Positions 1 to 8,380 of a stretch of 59,443 bases of DNA are shown here, piece after piece. The position numbers were made by a program, and so were the translations under genes. The stretch's first letter is position 1, and every line of letters begins with the position of its first letter. The notes below the pieces were generated by a model. That model saw only the letters and a program-made list of their open reading frames with translations, was not told the origin of the DNA and searched no databases. Source of the DNA: Paenibacillus sp. FSL H7-0331 (lineage in GTDB: Bacteria; Bacillota; Bacilli; Paenibacillales; NBRC-103111); assembly GCF_001956045.1 (NCBI RefSeq), contig NZ_MRTH01000045.1, positions 1 to 59,443 on the forward strand, written 5' to 3'.

Positions 1-67
1 TCGACTTGCATGTATTAGGCACGCCGCCAGCGTTCGTCCTGAGCCAGGATCAAACTCTCCATTAAGG
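1..67 (-). rRNA. rrs: 16S rRNA, 5' end (partial)
   Basis: The reverse strand carries the universal 16S 5' sequence (AGAGTTTGATCCTGGCTCAG followed by the conserved stretch ending in CATGCAAGTCGA). Only about the first 67 bases are inside the window and the gene continues off the left edge. The exact mature 5' end is estimated. Confidence 0.97.
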
Positions 68-237
68 TAGAACTTTGATTTGCACTCATTCACTGCTGAC
101 GAGAATTTGCATTCTCTTATACTGCTATTTACTCACTCGTTGATTCAGTTTTCAAAGGACAATCATTTAATCATACATTATATGCACTCACTTTAATTAA
201 ATGTTATTAACCATTTAATTTTAGCGGCGACTTTTTT
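68..237 (-). promoter_or_regulatory. rRNA operon leader
   Basis: This is the transcribed leader between the proximal rRNA promoter and 16S. Near 145-165 the minus strand reads TCCTTTGAAAACTGAA, which resembles the boxA-type antitermination element of Firmicute rRNA leaders. No open frame of note is present. Confidence 0.6.
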
Positions 238-267
238 AATATACCACACTAACCTACTTCAATGCAA
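238..267 (-). promoter_or_regulatory. rRNA promoter P2 (proximal)
   Basis: The minus strand shows -35 TTGCAT at 262-267, an 18-bp spacer, and -10 TATATT at 238-243 preceded by TG (extended -10). Seven bases after the -10 lies TCGCCGCTAAAA (219-230), which is repeated after P1. This arrangement is typical of tandem rRNA promoters. Confidence 0.7.
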
Positions 268-343
268 GCTTTTTTTTGAAATTAAGGATAACAGGCTTGA
301 TCTTGTTGGTTTTATGCTTGTACCGTTTTTAGCGGCGAGATGT

Positions 344-373
344 AATGTATCATACCCCTGCTGTATAAGTCAA
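344..373 (-). promoter_or_regulatory. rRNA promoter P1 (distal)
   Basis: The minus strand shows -35 TTGACT at 368-373, an 18-bp spacer and -10 TACATT at 344-349 with a TG extension. It is followed five bases later by the same TCGCCGCTAAAA start-region box (327-338) as P2. The -10 is weaker than that of P2. Confidence 0.55.
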
Positions 374-393
374 GCAATTCATTTCAATTTATT

Positions 394-633
394 TTAACGT
401 TGCATTTTATTCCTCGCATATTTCGAAATTTCTCTGGGCGAAGCCAGCCTTGCATACATTCGAAAAATCACTTTGTAACGAGATTCAATCGCTTTCTTGA
501 CTTCATTATCCAATTTTTTATCATTTAAGTCGAACAGCATTTCATCCAATTCTTTTTTTAACACGTAGTCGAGCTCACTGCATTCCCTTGCATTGAACAA
601 AAAACCGAGCATCAGCCTCAATGCCCCTTTCAT
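394..633 (-). CDS. small conserved-looking protein of unknown function
   Basis: This 79-residue frame has AGGA about nine bases before its ATG and stops just upstream of the distal rRNA promoter. The product is hydrophilic apart from a short N-terminal leucine/phenylalanine stretch. It is rich in Lys, Glu and Arg, probably helical, and has no motif I recognise. It follows the spoIIM-like gene on the same strand after about 165 bases. I do not recognise the family. Ribosome site, codon-like composition and strand agreement favour a real gene. Confidence 0.55.
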   Translation of the reverse strand: MKGALRLMLGFLFNARECSELDYVLKKELDEMLFDLNDKKLDNEVKKAIESRYKVIFRMYARLASPREISKYARNKMQR

Positions 634-797
634 CTGAAGTTATCCTGACCATCTGAAGACGCCAAAAAGCATGCAATGTTAAAGCACTGATCCATCCAAA
701 TTCACTTCGCGCTTTAAACCTGCATGCCTAAGCCAGTTAAGCAGCTCGTCTGCTTTACTGTTATGCACATATTTAGTTTTTTTATGCGGTATACGCG

Positions 798-1403
798 TTA
801 ACTTTTTACAAGCCAGTAGGTAAATGTACTTTCGATCAGCGCAGCTACCGTCAATGTAACAACAAGCACGAGCACGACAGGACCTATCGCCTTAGCAAAG
901 CCTAGCAGCTCTTCTTTATAAGCATTCGGTCTATTCGGGCTTATTAGAGCAGCTAAAGACTTCATCATCAGAACACCCAGGCGCATACCAAACGCAGCTG
1001 CAATGATGATCGCCGGAATTTCAAGAATGCCGTGAGGGACGATACCTTTTAAAACAAAGAGCAGCGATTCTTTATGTGCAGACAAAGCTCCTATATAACC
1101 GAGCAGTAATCCGTTCGTTAGCAAAAAAAACAACGGTAATATCCCAAAAAAAGCGCCTAATGCGATGACCAGCAGCGTCTTCAATACATTATTCCAAAAA
1201 ATCAGCCAGAACATCGACCATTGCGGATTCGGTTTGTCAGCCATTGATTGTGTAAGCTGCTCCAAGGCTTTTAACTGTGTTTCAATAAAAGTCTGGAATG
1301 AATCCGAAAATCCCGCTCCAAGTATCATCCCAACAACAAAGACAAGTGTCGCTGCGATAAAATAATGCTTCATTAGCTTGAGTTGTATTCTTATATTATT
1401 CAT
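798..1403 (-). CDS. spoIIM: stage II sporulation protein M-like membrane protein
   Basis: The 201-residue product has several hydrophobic segments (about residues 13-35, 65-90, 90-115, 120-145 and 170-195) and the FFLLTNGLLLGYIGA stretch typical of the SpoIIM family (DUF95). In the family, SpoIIM works with SpoIID and SpoIIP in septal peptidoglycan remodelling and engulfment by the mother cell; membrane location is predicted. GGGAG precedes the ATG by ten bases. B. subtilis spoIIM itself lies elsewhere, so this may be a SpoIIM-domain paralogue rather than the engulfment protein. It is divergent from pdaB across a 147-base gap. Confidence 0.75.
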   Translation of the reverse strand: MNNIRIQLKLMKHYFIAATLVFVVGMILGAGFSDSFQTFIETQLKALEQLTQSMADKPNPQWSMFWLIFWNNVLKTLLVIALGAFFGILPLFFLLTNGLLLGYIGALSAHKESLLFVLKGIVPHGILEIPAIIIAAAFGMRLGVLMMKSLAALISPNRPNAYKEELLGFAKAIGPVVLVLVVTLTVAALIESTFTYWLVKS

Positions 1404-1461
1404 GATTTCTCATCTCCCTACGTTTATTCTATTGGTTTCACAAGTAGTAGCCAAGCTCTTA

Positions 1462-1489
1462 TCATATCTTCCTTGTCCCAGCATACACT
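1462..1489 (+). promoter_or_regulatory. candidate sporulation-sigma promoter for pdaB
   Basis: TCATATC at 1462-1468 and CATACACT at 1482-1489, separated by 13 bases, resemble the sigma-E (possibly sigma-G) -35 and -10 elements. They lie about 60 bases upstream of pdaB, a late sporulation gene in relatives. The spacer is slightly short, so the sigma assignment is tentative. Confidence 0.35.
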
Positions 1490-1550
1490 GTATTAAATGC
1501 AAAATATACAAGCCCTTCTTGGTAAGCAGGGCTGCCGGGAGGTTAGGTTC

Positions 1551-2336
1551 ATGAATTACTTTTATGTGGTGAACGGGAAAAAAATTAAGCAAGTTTTTAT
1601 TATTGCTGTAGCGATCATTTTTGCAATTGGTATTATTTATTCAGAGCGAGATCAAGTGACGGTCTTTTCGCAAAGTGAGCCTGCAGCCATTTATAGTGTA
1701 CAAACCGAGAAAAAGTGGATAGCACTTACCTTTGACATCAGCTGGGGAGACAAACGAACCGAACCTATCCTCAAGATTTTGGAGGACAAAGGGGTAAAGA
1801 ACGCTACTTTCTTCCTCTCTTCACCCTGGAGTAAGGATCATCCCGAGATGGTGCAGCGAATTGTTAAAGGTGGATGGGAGGTTGGGAGTCACGGGCATAA
1901 GCATGTAAACTACAGCAGCCTCAACGACGATGAGATTCGGACACAAATTAAAACAGCCAACCAAATCTTAAACCAGGTTACTGGTAAAAATCCGAATCTG
2001 ATCCGGTTACCTAACGGTGATTTTGACAAAAGAGTGCTCCGCATCGCTCACGAGCTTAATTACACGGTCATCCAATGGGATACAGATTCTATGGATTGGA
2101 TGAATAAAGGCGTCGATAATATTATTAATCGTGTTGTATCCAAGGCTCACCCCGGAGACATCGTACTTATGCATGCCAGCGACTCCGTCAAGCAAACTCA
2201 CGAAGCGCTGCCCGTCATTATCGATCAGCTTCGCGCCAAAGGCTATGAGTTCGTAACGGTCAGTGAGCTGATGAAGCAAACAGAAGTTCGCAACAAACCA
2301 CCCGTCGAAGACCAAGCCATGAAACAGCTTCAATGA
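1551..2336 (+). CDS. pdaB: polysaccharide deacetylase family sporulation protein PdaB
   Basis: The 261-residue product has an N-terminal signal-anchor (about residues 10-28) followed by a NodB-type deacetylase domain. Motifs visible are TFDISWGD, SHGHKH and RLPNGDFD, the PdaB versions of the metal-binding and catalytic motifs. In the family it is needed to keep spores stable late in development. GGGAGG at 1537-1542 places the start at this ATG; an in-frame ATG 18 codons upstream has no such site. It is one of only two plus-strand genes here and converges on kbaA, the same arrangement as in B. subtilis (ybaN). Confidence 0.9.
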   Translation: MNYFYVVNGKKIKQVFIIAVAIIFAIGIIYSERDQVTVFSQSEPAAIYSVQTEKKWIALTFDISWGDKRTEPILKILEDKGVKNATFFLSSPWSKDHPEMVQRIVKGGWEVGSHGHKHVNYSSLNDDEIRTQIKTANQILNQVTGKNPNLIRLPNGDFDKRVLRIAHELNYTVIQWDTDSMDWMNKGVDNIINRVVSKAHPGDIVLMHASDSVKQTHEALPVIIDQLRAKGYEFVTVSELMKQTEVRNKPPVEDQAMKQLQ

Positions 2337-2362
2337 TTCAGTGTTGACTAATAGAAATTAAG

Positions 2363-2384
2363 AAGAGCCGTCACAGCGGCTCTT
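2363..2384. terminator. bidirectional terminator between pdaB and kbaA
   Basis: AAGAGCCG (2363-2370) pairs with CGGCTCTT (2377-2384) around a six-base loop, followed on the plus strand by TTGTTTGTTTTT. It overlaps the kbaA stop codon and sits between two convergent genes, so it can serve both. Confidence 0.7.
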
Positions 2385-2967
2385 TGTTTGTTTTTAGCAC
2401 TTTCGATAAAATCAATATTTGCCATGCATTGCAAGCAAGCAAAGGGATCATCATAAAGAGAGTTGAAGCTGCACTATTGATCCTGAGCGCTGGTACTGCT
2501 TCGATGGCCGTAACGGCTGTCATAAAAAATAACGTAGGGATAAATCCATTTCTGTTGGTCAGCTTCACCTTCCACCAAGAAGTGGAGAACGCGACAACAA
2601 GTAAAATAAGCGGCAGCATCATGTAGGTAAGCCAGCTTTCTTGCGCATCTTCATGTCTTAGAAACACCAAATCGACCAAGGCAATAAGGACACAGATCAA
2701 CTGCAGTGTATCTGTAATCCATTTAGCTCTTATCATGCCCATCACTATAAAACGAACAATCAAGTAAGAGAAAAAACCCATTTGACTGAGAACGCTGATC
2801 ATGGCCCCACCAAGCAGCATCGTCACCATGTTAAAACCAATTTCATTACCATTAAGCACACTTATCTTCTGATCGGTGGACTGTAAAATAAAACCGATAA
2901 TTAAAGCTGCTACAGCTCCAATCACAAGTGTCGTCCAGAATAAATAAAACCATTTACGTAATGTCAC
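2371..2967 (-). CDS. kbaA: KinB-signalling pathway activation protein KbaA
   Basis: The product is a membrane protein with about six hydrophobic helices and little else. It matches KbaA by position and character; in B. subtilis KbaA is needed for activation of sporulation kinase KinB. I chose the GTG at 2967 because GGGGG lies eight bases upstream, giving 198 residues, the length I recall for B. subtilis KbaA. Longer in-frame starts up to 3024 lack a ribosome site. It sits between oppositely oriented gerD and pdaB, a conserved arrangement. Confidence 0.85.
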   Translation of the reverse strand: MTLRKWFYLFWTTLVIGAVAALIIGFILQSTDQKISVLNGNEIGFNMVTMLLGGAMISVLSQMGFFSYLIVRFIVMGMIRAKWITDTLQLICVLIALVDLVFLRHEDAQESWLTYMMLPLILLVVAFSTSWWKVKLTNRNGFIPTLFFMTAVTAIEAVPALRINSAASTLFMMIPLLACNAWQILILSKVLKTNKEPL

Positions 2968-3108
2968 AACTTTTACCCCCAGCACATGCGTCTTTTCTGA
3001 TGCTAATTGTACCAACCTTCTCAATAAAAAGCTAATGGGGAGGGGATTTCAAATAAGGCATTTTGGCGAATACTACACACAACAAATCATGAAAGGAGCC
3101 ACGAAGTC

Positions 3109-3774
3109 ATGAAATCTCAATGGTTGCGTCAGGTTGTTCTTCTCATTCTTATTGGGATGGTATTATCTTCTTGCGGCTCGGATAGCAGCTCTTCACAATC
3201 GCAAAACGGCGGTTACAAGGATACCAAAACGATGGTGCTCGACATATTAAAAACCGAGGATGGGCAAAAGGCTATACTCACAGCATCGCAAAAAGCAGCA
3301 GCACAAGACGGAGGTCAGTTAAAGTTATTGTCAGCCGGTGATGCCCAGCACATTCAACTTGCGGTTAAGGACGTACTTACCGATACGAGCAATAATAAAT
3401 TTTTACAAACGGTTATTACAGATCCTAAATTTGCTGGTGAATTTGCCAAGGCGATTCAAAAGGAAATGAAGCAGCTGCAAAAGGATTTAATGAAAGACCC
3501 TGAATATCAGCAAGCACTGGTCAGCACCATGAAAAATCCGGATTTTGAAAAAATGCTTCTGGATACATTGAAAAGCACTCCTTATAGACAGCAGACCAAA
3601 ACCGTCATTCAGGAATCCATGCAAAGTCCGTTGTTTCGTCTTGATTTAATGAATGTGATGAAAAAGGTGCTTGAGGAAGAATCACAACCCAAGGGGCAGA
3701 GTAAGTCAGGAGGAGAAAGTCAGAGTGGCGGCGGCTCTCAGGAAAGCGGCGGCGGTGGCAATCAGAAGAAATAA
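3109..3774 (+). CDS. gerD: spore germination lipoprotein GerD
   Basis: The 221-residue product has a signal peptide and lipobox LSSC with lipidated Cys22, followed by a Ser/Gln-rich linker, a helical central domain rich in Lys, Asp and Gln, and a Gly/Ser/Gln-rich tail. In the family, GerD is an inner-membrane lipoprotein of spores that helps cluster nutrient germinant receptors. AAAGGAG precedes the ATG by about ten bases. It is plus-strand between kbaA and salA, both minus, exactly as in B. subtilis. The low-complexity tail is typical of the protein. Confidence 0.93.
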   Translation: MKSQWLRQVVLLILIGMVLSSCGSDSSSSQSQNGGYKDTKTMVLDILKTEDGQKAILTASQKAAAQDGGQLKLLSAGDAQHIQLAVKDVLTDTSNNKFLQTVITDPKFAGEFAKAIQKEMKQLQKDLMKDPEYQQALVSTMKNPDFEKMLLDTLKSTPYRQQTKTVIQESMQSPLFRLDLMNVMKKVLEEESQPKGQSKSGGESQSGGGSQESGGGGNQKK

Positions 3775-3820
3775 TTCGAGAAGGCCAGAAAAAGCAGTTC
3801 AAAACAACTCACAAAAAAAT

Positions 3821-3848
3821 GACCGCCCGATTACGATCTCGGACGGTC
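3821..3848. terminator. terminator between gerD and salA
   Basis: GACCG-C-CCGA pairs with TCGG-A-CGGTC with one mismatch, followed by TGTTTATTT on the plus strand and preceded by a run of A (a T-run on the minus strand). It can end both converging genes. Confidence 0.65.
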
Positions 3849-3862
3849 TGTTTATTTCTGTA

Positions 3863-4963
3863 TTATTTATTAATGACCTTTAGTGCAAGTTCTTTATATA
3901 GGTTACCCGTTTCGGATTCAGCTTTGTAAACCGATGGTGAATAATCAGACTCAGCAGGGTGATTATCAGGCGCACCCAAAGGGATTTGAGCAAGCAGCTC
4001 TGTATGCAGCTCTTCTGCCAGCTTGCCGCCGCCACCTCTACCAAATACATAAGCCTTCTCACCACTAGAATCCTTGTAATAAGACATATTTTCAACGATT
4101 CCAATAATTTCATGCTCGGTATGTATAGCCATAGCACCAGCCCTTGCAGCAACAAAAGCTGCAGTAGCATGTGGAGTTGTGACAATAATTTCTTTGCTTT
4201 GCGGGATCATCTGATGTACATCCAAGGCAACATCGCCTGTACCGGGCGGTAAATCCAACAAAACGTATTCGACATCACCCCAGGTCACTTCCTGGAAAAA
4301 GTTCCGCAGCATTTTGCCAAGCATCGGACCACGCCAAATGACTGGCGTATTGTCCTCTACGAAGAAGCCCATAGAGATTACTTTGACTCCAAATCGCTCA
4401 ATCGGCACGATTTTATTGTCAATAAGCTCAGGCTTATGGTCGATCCCCATCATATCCGGCACACTGAAGCCATAAATATCTGCATCAATAAGGCCTACTT
4501 TTTTGCCCAATCTTGCAAGCGCTACTGCCAGGTTAACGGTAACGGTGGATTTACCTACTCCGCCCTTGCCACTTGCAATAGCAATGAACTGCACACCCTC
4601 TGCAGCATCTAAAATATTACGAGCAGGCACTGAATGATCTGCAGGTTCCTTGGGTGTATCTGCTTGCTTTTGTGCCGAAGCAGCCTCCTGGATTTTGCGC
4701 GAAGCTTCATTCCGATCAAATTCAGATAGCCCTCGGAAGCGTAAATGCACCTCTTGAGCACCCACTTTTTGAAAAGCGGCTGTAATTTGATTTTCCAGAG
4801 TTGTTCGGTAGTCTTCACTTTCGTTGGACAACAGCACCGTAGCTGCGACACGCTCTTCTTTAATAACCATATCTCGAATAAAATGCAGCTCCACCAAATC
4901 CAGCAAAAACTCCTGATCATGAATTGAGCGGACTGCATCTAATAATTGTTCCTTCGTAACCAT
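3863..4963 (-). CDS. salA: Mrp/NBP35-family ATP-binding protein SalA
   Basis: The 366-residue product has an N-terminal DUF59/MIP18-like domain (about residues 1-80), a linker, and a deviant Walker A GKGGVGKST at about 132-140 of the Mrp/ParA-type P-loop family, with a later DLPPGTGD motif. Family members carry Fe-S clusters or act as regulators; B. subtilis SalA represses scoC. The start at 4963 is supported by GGGGTG five bases upstream; a start nine codons earlier lacks one. It lies downstream of cwlD, with which it probably shares a transcript. Confidence 0.88.
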   Translation of the reverse strand: MVTKEQLLDAVRSIHDQEFLLDLVELHFIRDMVIKEERVAATVLLSNESEDYRTTLENQITAAFQKVGAQEVHLRFRGLSEFDRNEASRKIQEAASAQKQADTPKEPADHSVPARNILDAAEGVQFIAIASGKGGVGKSTVTVNLAVALARLGKKVGLIDADIYGFSVPDMMGIDHKPELIDNKIVPIERFGVKVISMGFFVEDNTPVIWRGPMLGKMLRNFFQEVTWGDVEYVLLDLPPGTGDVALDVHQMIPQSKEIIVTTPHATAAFVAARAGAMAIHTEHEIIGIVENMSYYKDSSGEKAYVFGRGGGGKLAEELHTELLAQIPLGAPDNHPAESDYSPSVYKAESETGNLYKELALKVINK

Positions 4964-5018
4964 AGATTCACCCCAGCAATCTGTATTCATACTTGAGTGT
5001 TATTATAACATAGTTTGT

Positions 5019-5771
5019 TTATAAACCCACTTTTTCACCTGAGTAATATCTGAGTACACCTTGATAGATAGCAGCCGCGAGTTTCTTTTGATAATTACGA
5101 CTCTTCAGCTTGTCAGCCTCCGGAGGATTCGATAGAAAACCTACCTCAATCAAGGCACTGGGCATTTGCAAAGTTTTTAACAAGAACACATTCCCTACTG
5201 GCTTTGCGATACGCTCTGTATTATTCAGATTGGTTTTCAGTTCCTCCTGGATGAACGTCGCCAATACAATACTGTCTTTATGATTAGGATAGTAGAACGT
5301 CTGTGCCCCAGACCATTTAGTAGAGGGTATGCTGTTTACATGGACACTTAGGAACAAGTCCGATTTTTTCTGATTAATAAATTGTGCACGATTCATAAGA
5401 TCCTCGGTCTTTCTCTTACTGTAGCCCTTGGTGGAGGAGTCTGCCAAATCCTTATCGTCCTCTCGGGTCATTACAACGAGTGCGCCGGCTTCCTGCAAAT
5501 AATCTCGGAGGTGCAATGAAATATTCAGGTTAATGTCCTTTTCTACAGTTCCATCCTTGCTTTCCGCTCCTCCATCAGGGCCACCATGGCCTGGATCAAG
5601 TGCAATGACCTTTCCAGACAAGGGCATCGTCCAGTATGTCCATGTTTTGGTTGCAGGCAATTCATAACTAAACATAATCAGCATGAGGGCAATAAGCAGA
5701 GCTGAGAGCCCGATCTTTAAGCTGCTTTGCAGAGTGAGCCATATGACGATTCGCTTCCTTCTTTTCCACAT
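5019..5771 (-). CDS. cwlD: N-acetylmuramoyl-L-alanine amidase CwlD
   Basis: The 250-residue product begins with basic residues and a membrane anchor (about 10-35), then an Amidase_3 zinc amidase domain: DPGHGG (zinc His near 62), the EKDINL glutamate, SVHVNS (second zinc His) and LIEVGFLSN (catalytic Glu). CwlD makes muramic-delta-lactam of the spore cortex, needed for germination enzymes to recognise cortex. The ATG at 5771 follows GAGGTGG by seven bases. That ribosome site forms the 3' arm of a hairpin (5779-5826), so translation may depend on whether the hairpin forms. Confidence 0.92.
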   Translation of the reverse strand: MWKRRKRIVIWLTLQSSLKIGLSALLIALMLIMFSYELPATKTWTYWTMPLSGKVIALDPGHGGPDGGAESKDGTVEKDINLNISLHLRDYLQEAGALVVMTREDDKDLADSSTKGYSKRKTEDLMNRAQFINQKKSDLFLSVHVNSIPSTKWSGAQTFYYPNHKDSIVLATFIQEELKTNLNNTERIAKPVGNVFLLKTLQMPSALIEVGFLSNPPEADKLKSRNYQKKLAAAIYQGVLRYYSGEKVGL

Positions 5772-5778
5772 CAAAAAT

Positions 5779-5826
5779 CCACCTCAAGTCCCTATAGATT
5801 CTGTACATCTATATGGGTTGAGGTGG
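5779..5826 (-). terminator. hairpin/terminator containing the cwlD ribosome site
   Basis: On the minus strand CCACCTCAA (5826-5818) pairs perfectly with TTGAGGTGG (5787-5779). Inside it CCC/GGG and TATAGAT/ATCTATA pair with small bulges around a loop of about seven bases. ATTTTT follows, then the cwlD ATG. It looks like the intrinsic terminator of cysH-sat, but its 3' arm is also the Shine-Dalgarno of cwlD. Confidence 0.7.
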
Positions 5827-5866
5827 ACAAATATACCTTATGACTGTAAGCGTAATCCGTATGAAT

Positions 5867-7042
5867 TTATACTTCGTTGTCCGGCTCCTTCATGCCTTCA
5901 ATCAGCACTTGAGCTACTTCTGGTCGAGTAAATTCACCTGGTGGACATTGTCCATCACGCAGCAGGGCGCGAACCTTGGTACCAGACAAATGCAAGTGCT
6001 CTGAAGCGTCATGAGGACATGTTTTGCTTGAAGCCATGTTGCCGCATTTTTTGCAAAAGAAGCTATGCTCAAAAAACAACGGTGTAATACCCAGCTCATG
6101 CTTGGTGAAATTGCTGAATATTTCTTGAGCCTCATACGTGCCGTAATAGTCTCCCACACCTGCATGATCACGACCTACGATGAAATGCGTGCAGCCGTAA
6201 TTTTTGCGAACCATTGCGTGAAAAATCGCTTCCCGAGGTCCTGCATAACGCATGGCTGCAGGGAATACCCCTAAGGATACACGATCCTTCGGATAGTAGT
6301 TTTCCAGCAATACCAGATAGCTTTTCATACGAACATCAGCCGAAATATCATCAGACTTCGTTTCGCCTACCAACGGATTCAGAAACAGACCATCCACGAT
6401 TTCCATCGCTGTTTTTTGTATATACTCATGAGCACGATGCACAGGGTTGCGGGTTTGAAAACCAACAACCGTCTTCCAGCCCTTCTCAACAAATAAGCGG
6501 CGGGTTTCTGCGGGATCGAAATAAAACTCCTCAAACTTCTCTGCTTTGGGTCTGTTTAATACCTGCACGGATCCACCTAAATGGGTAGCAGGGCGGGAAA
6601 ACAATTTTTGGACGCCAGGATGGGCAGAATCGTCGGTTTTAAACACTTTTACAGCCTCATGCTTATGGTCGACACTATAGACGCTTTGAACGTCCAGAAT
6701 GCCATATATAACGTCATCTGCTTCACCAACCAGTGCGATTTGCTGTCCGATTGAAAAGCCTTTACCAATATGGGCCTCAACAGGAAGAGTTACCGGAATA
6801 CTCCATACCGTACCGTCAGCCAAGCGCATCCGTTCAACAACAGATTGATAGTCCTCTTCTCCCAAAAAGCCGGTAAGTGGTGAAAATGCTCCTACCCCAA
6901 TCAAATCCAGATCCGAGATAGCCCATGCACTTATTTTAAGTGTGTACAAAGTTTTGGCAAGCTCCAGCAGGTGCTCTCTCTCTGCACCTTCCACGATTCG
7001 GTTGATCAACGTGCCTCCATGAGGTTGAATCGTTTCGGTCAT
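5867..7042 (-). CDS. sat: sulfate adenylyltransferase (ATP sulfurylase)
   Basis: The 391-residue product is of the size of monofunctional bacterial ATP sulfurylase, which makes adenosine 5'-phosphosulfate from sulfate and ATP. The [10 protein letters not shown] nucleotide-binding motif and GRDHAGVG motif are present, as is a late CxxC/CPH cluster ([15 protein letters not shown]). The ATG at 7042 lies 12 bases after AAAGGAG; an upstream in-frame ATG is inside cysH. It is 23 bases downstream of cysH, so the two form a sulfate assimilation operon. Confidence 0.94.
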   Translation of the reverse strand: MTETIQPHGGTLINRIVEGAEREHLLELAKTLYTLKISAWAISDLDLIGVGAFSPLTGFLGEEDYQSVVERMRLADGTVWSIPVTLPVEAHIGKGFSIGQQIALVGEADDVIYGILDVQSVYSVDHKHEAVKVFKTDDSAHPGVQKLFSRPATHLGGSVQVLNRPKAEKFEEFYFDPAETRRLFVEKGWKTVVGFQTRNPVHRAHEYIQKTAMEIVDGLFLNPLVGETKSDDISADVRMKSYLVLLENYYPKDRVSLGVFPAAMRYAGPREAIFHAMVRKNYGCTHFIVGRDHAGVGDYYGTYEAQEIFSNFTKHELGITPLFFEHSFFCKKCGNMASSKTCPHDASEHLHLSGTKVRALLRDGQCPPGEFTRPEVAQVLIEGMKEPDNEV

Positions 7043-7065
7043 AGGTTCGCAAATCTCCTTTATAA

Positions 7066-7758
7066 TTATTTGTGAAGTCCGCATTCTGTTTTTTCATTGC
7101 CAGCCCAACGCCCGGCCCGAGGATCTTCACCAGCAGCGACTTGACGTGTGCAATGCGTGCAGCCAATGCTTGGATAGTTGTTGTCGTGCAATGGATTATA
7201 CAAAACATTGTTTTTGCGGATATAATTCCATACGTCTTCACTTGTCCAGCTAGCCAATGGGTTGAATTTTACTAAACCAAACTTGGTATCATATTCAACT
7301 TTTTTGGAATTAGCACGTGTCGGTGCCTGATCTCGGCGAATACCAGTAATCCATGCATCATAATTTTTCAAAATATCGGTTAATGGATCTACTTTTCTTA
7401 TATTGCAGCATTGATTCGGACTGCTTTTCCAAAGCTCATCACCAAATTGTGCAGCTTGTTCGTCTAAAGTTAACTTCGGAAGTACTTGGACAAACTCCAA
7501 ACCGTAGTGCTGCTGCAATTTATCACGTGTATCGTACGTTTCCTGAAAATGAACATTTGTATCTAAATAAAATATGTCTGTTTTCGGACTCAGCTTCTGC
7601 AGCATATCAACTAATACTACATCCTCTGCGCCGAAACTACAGGCTAATGTAATATTGGGAAACTTCTCTACAGCCAGTTCGATCAATGTTTCTGCTGACA
7701 GATTCTCATAATGCTCCGCTGCTTCCTGAATCCACCGCTCTTTTTCAAATAAATTCAT
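7066..7758 (-). CDS. cysH: adenylyl-sulfate (APS/PAPS) reductase, Fe-S type
   Basis: The 230-residue product is a PAPS-reductase-family enzyme that reduces activated sulfate to sulfite using thioredoxin. Cys117-Cys118 and the Cys200-xx-Cys203 pair are the [4Fe-4S] ligands that mark APS-using or dual-specificity enzymes, and Cys226 in ECGLH is the catalytic cysteine. The ATG at 7758 follows GGGAGG by about seven bases. It is first in an operon with sat behind a near-consensus promoter. In B. subtilis cysH is in a different sulfate operon, so its place beside rpsI is notable. Confidence 0.94.
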   Translation of the reverse strand: MNLFEKERWIQEAAEHYENLSAETLIELAVEKFPNITLACSFGAEDVVLVDMLQKLSPKTDIFYLDTNVHFQETYDTRDKLQQHYGLEFVQVLPKLTLDEQAAQFGDELWKSSPNQCCNIRKVDPLTDILKNYDAWITGIRRDQAPTRANSKKVEYDTKFGLVKFNPLASWTSEDVWNYIRKNNVLYNPLHDNNYPSIGCTHCTRQVAAGEDPRAGRWAGNEKTECGLHK

Positions 7759-7818
7759 TACAATTCCTCCCAAATGATTAATTCCGAGTATATTAATATG
7801 CTTTCTTTGTATAATTCC

Positions 7819-7846
7819 ATTATAATGCCACCAGACTTTTTGTCAA
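7819..7846 (-). promoter_or_regulatory. cysH-sat promoter with downstream operator-like repeats
   Basis: The minus strand has TTGACA (7841-7846), a 16-bp spacer and TATAAT (7819-7824). Downstream, GGAATTA occurs twice (at 7812-7818 and 7779-7785 on the minus strand), flanking the palindrome ATATTAATAT (7790-7799). GGAATT half-sites are a feature of CymR-type cysteine-metabolism operators as I recall them, so repression there is a guess. Confidence 0.75.
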
Positions 7847-7907
7847 ATTAAATTTTTCTTCTGCCATTTGGAGTAAAACGACTACTATATCGATATGCAA
7901 ATGCATA

Positions 7908-7952
7908 ACAAAAAAAGCCTTTCCACCAAAACGGCAGAAAGACTTTTTTTTG
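7908..7952 (-). terminator. terminator of the ribosomal superoperon (after rpsI)
   Basis: On the minus strand AAGTCTTTC (7945-7937) pairs with GAAAGGCTT (7923-7915), including two G-U pairs, followed by a T-run. It ends the transcript leaving rpsI. The long A/T runs on both sides could also make it act on the other strand. Confidence 0.8.
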
Positions 7953-7969
7953 TTCGATATGTGTATATC

Positions 7970-8362
7970 TTAACGCTTGGAGAACTGAGGAGCACGACGA
8001 GCGGCTTTCAATCCATATTTTTTACGCTCTTTCATACGTGGATCACGAGTCAGAAAACCCGCTTTTTTCAACGATCCGCGCAATTCAGGATCTACCTTCA
8101 GCAATGCACGAGAAATACCATGACGGATCGCTCCTGCTTGTCCAGAGATACCTCCACCGTTAGCAATAACCAATACATCGTATTGACCCAAAGTCTCTGT
8201 AAGATTCAATGGTTGCTTAACGATAAGCTTTAAAGTTTCTAAACCAAAATATTCATCCAATTCACGTTTGTTGATCACAATTCGGCCTTCGCCTGGTACT
8301 AGACGTACGCGAGCTACCGAATGCTTCCTACGACCTGTTCCATAGTATTGAACCTGTGCCAC
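7970..8362 (-). CDS. rpsI: 30S ribosomal protein S9 (uS9)
   Basis: The 130-residue protein has the S9 pattern: [14 protein letters not shown] near the N-terminus and the basic tail APQFSKR that reaches the P-site tRNA. The start is GTG, with GGAGG seven bases upstream. It follows rplM by 18 bases, the universal rplM-rpsI pair, and is the last ribosomal gene before a strong terminator. Confidence 0.97.
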   Translation of the reverse strand: MAQVQYYGTGRRKHSVARVRLVPGEGRIVINKRELDEYFGLETLKLIVKQPLNLTETLGQYDVLVIANGGGISGQAGAIRHGISRALLKVDPELRGSLKKAGFLTRDPRMKERKKYGLKAARRAPQFSKR

Positions 8363-8380
8363 AAGATAGCCTCCTTTTAA

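Noticed and set aside
7759..7907. SAM riboswitch or T-box upstream of cysH
   Set aside because: The gap is short and has neither the conserved S-box core nor a TGGAACCGCG-type T-box; only a promoter and short repeats are visible.
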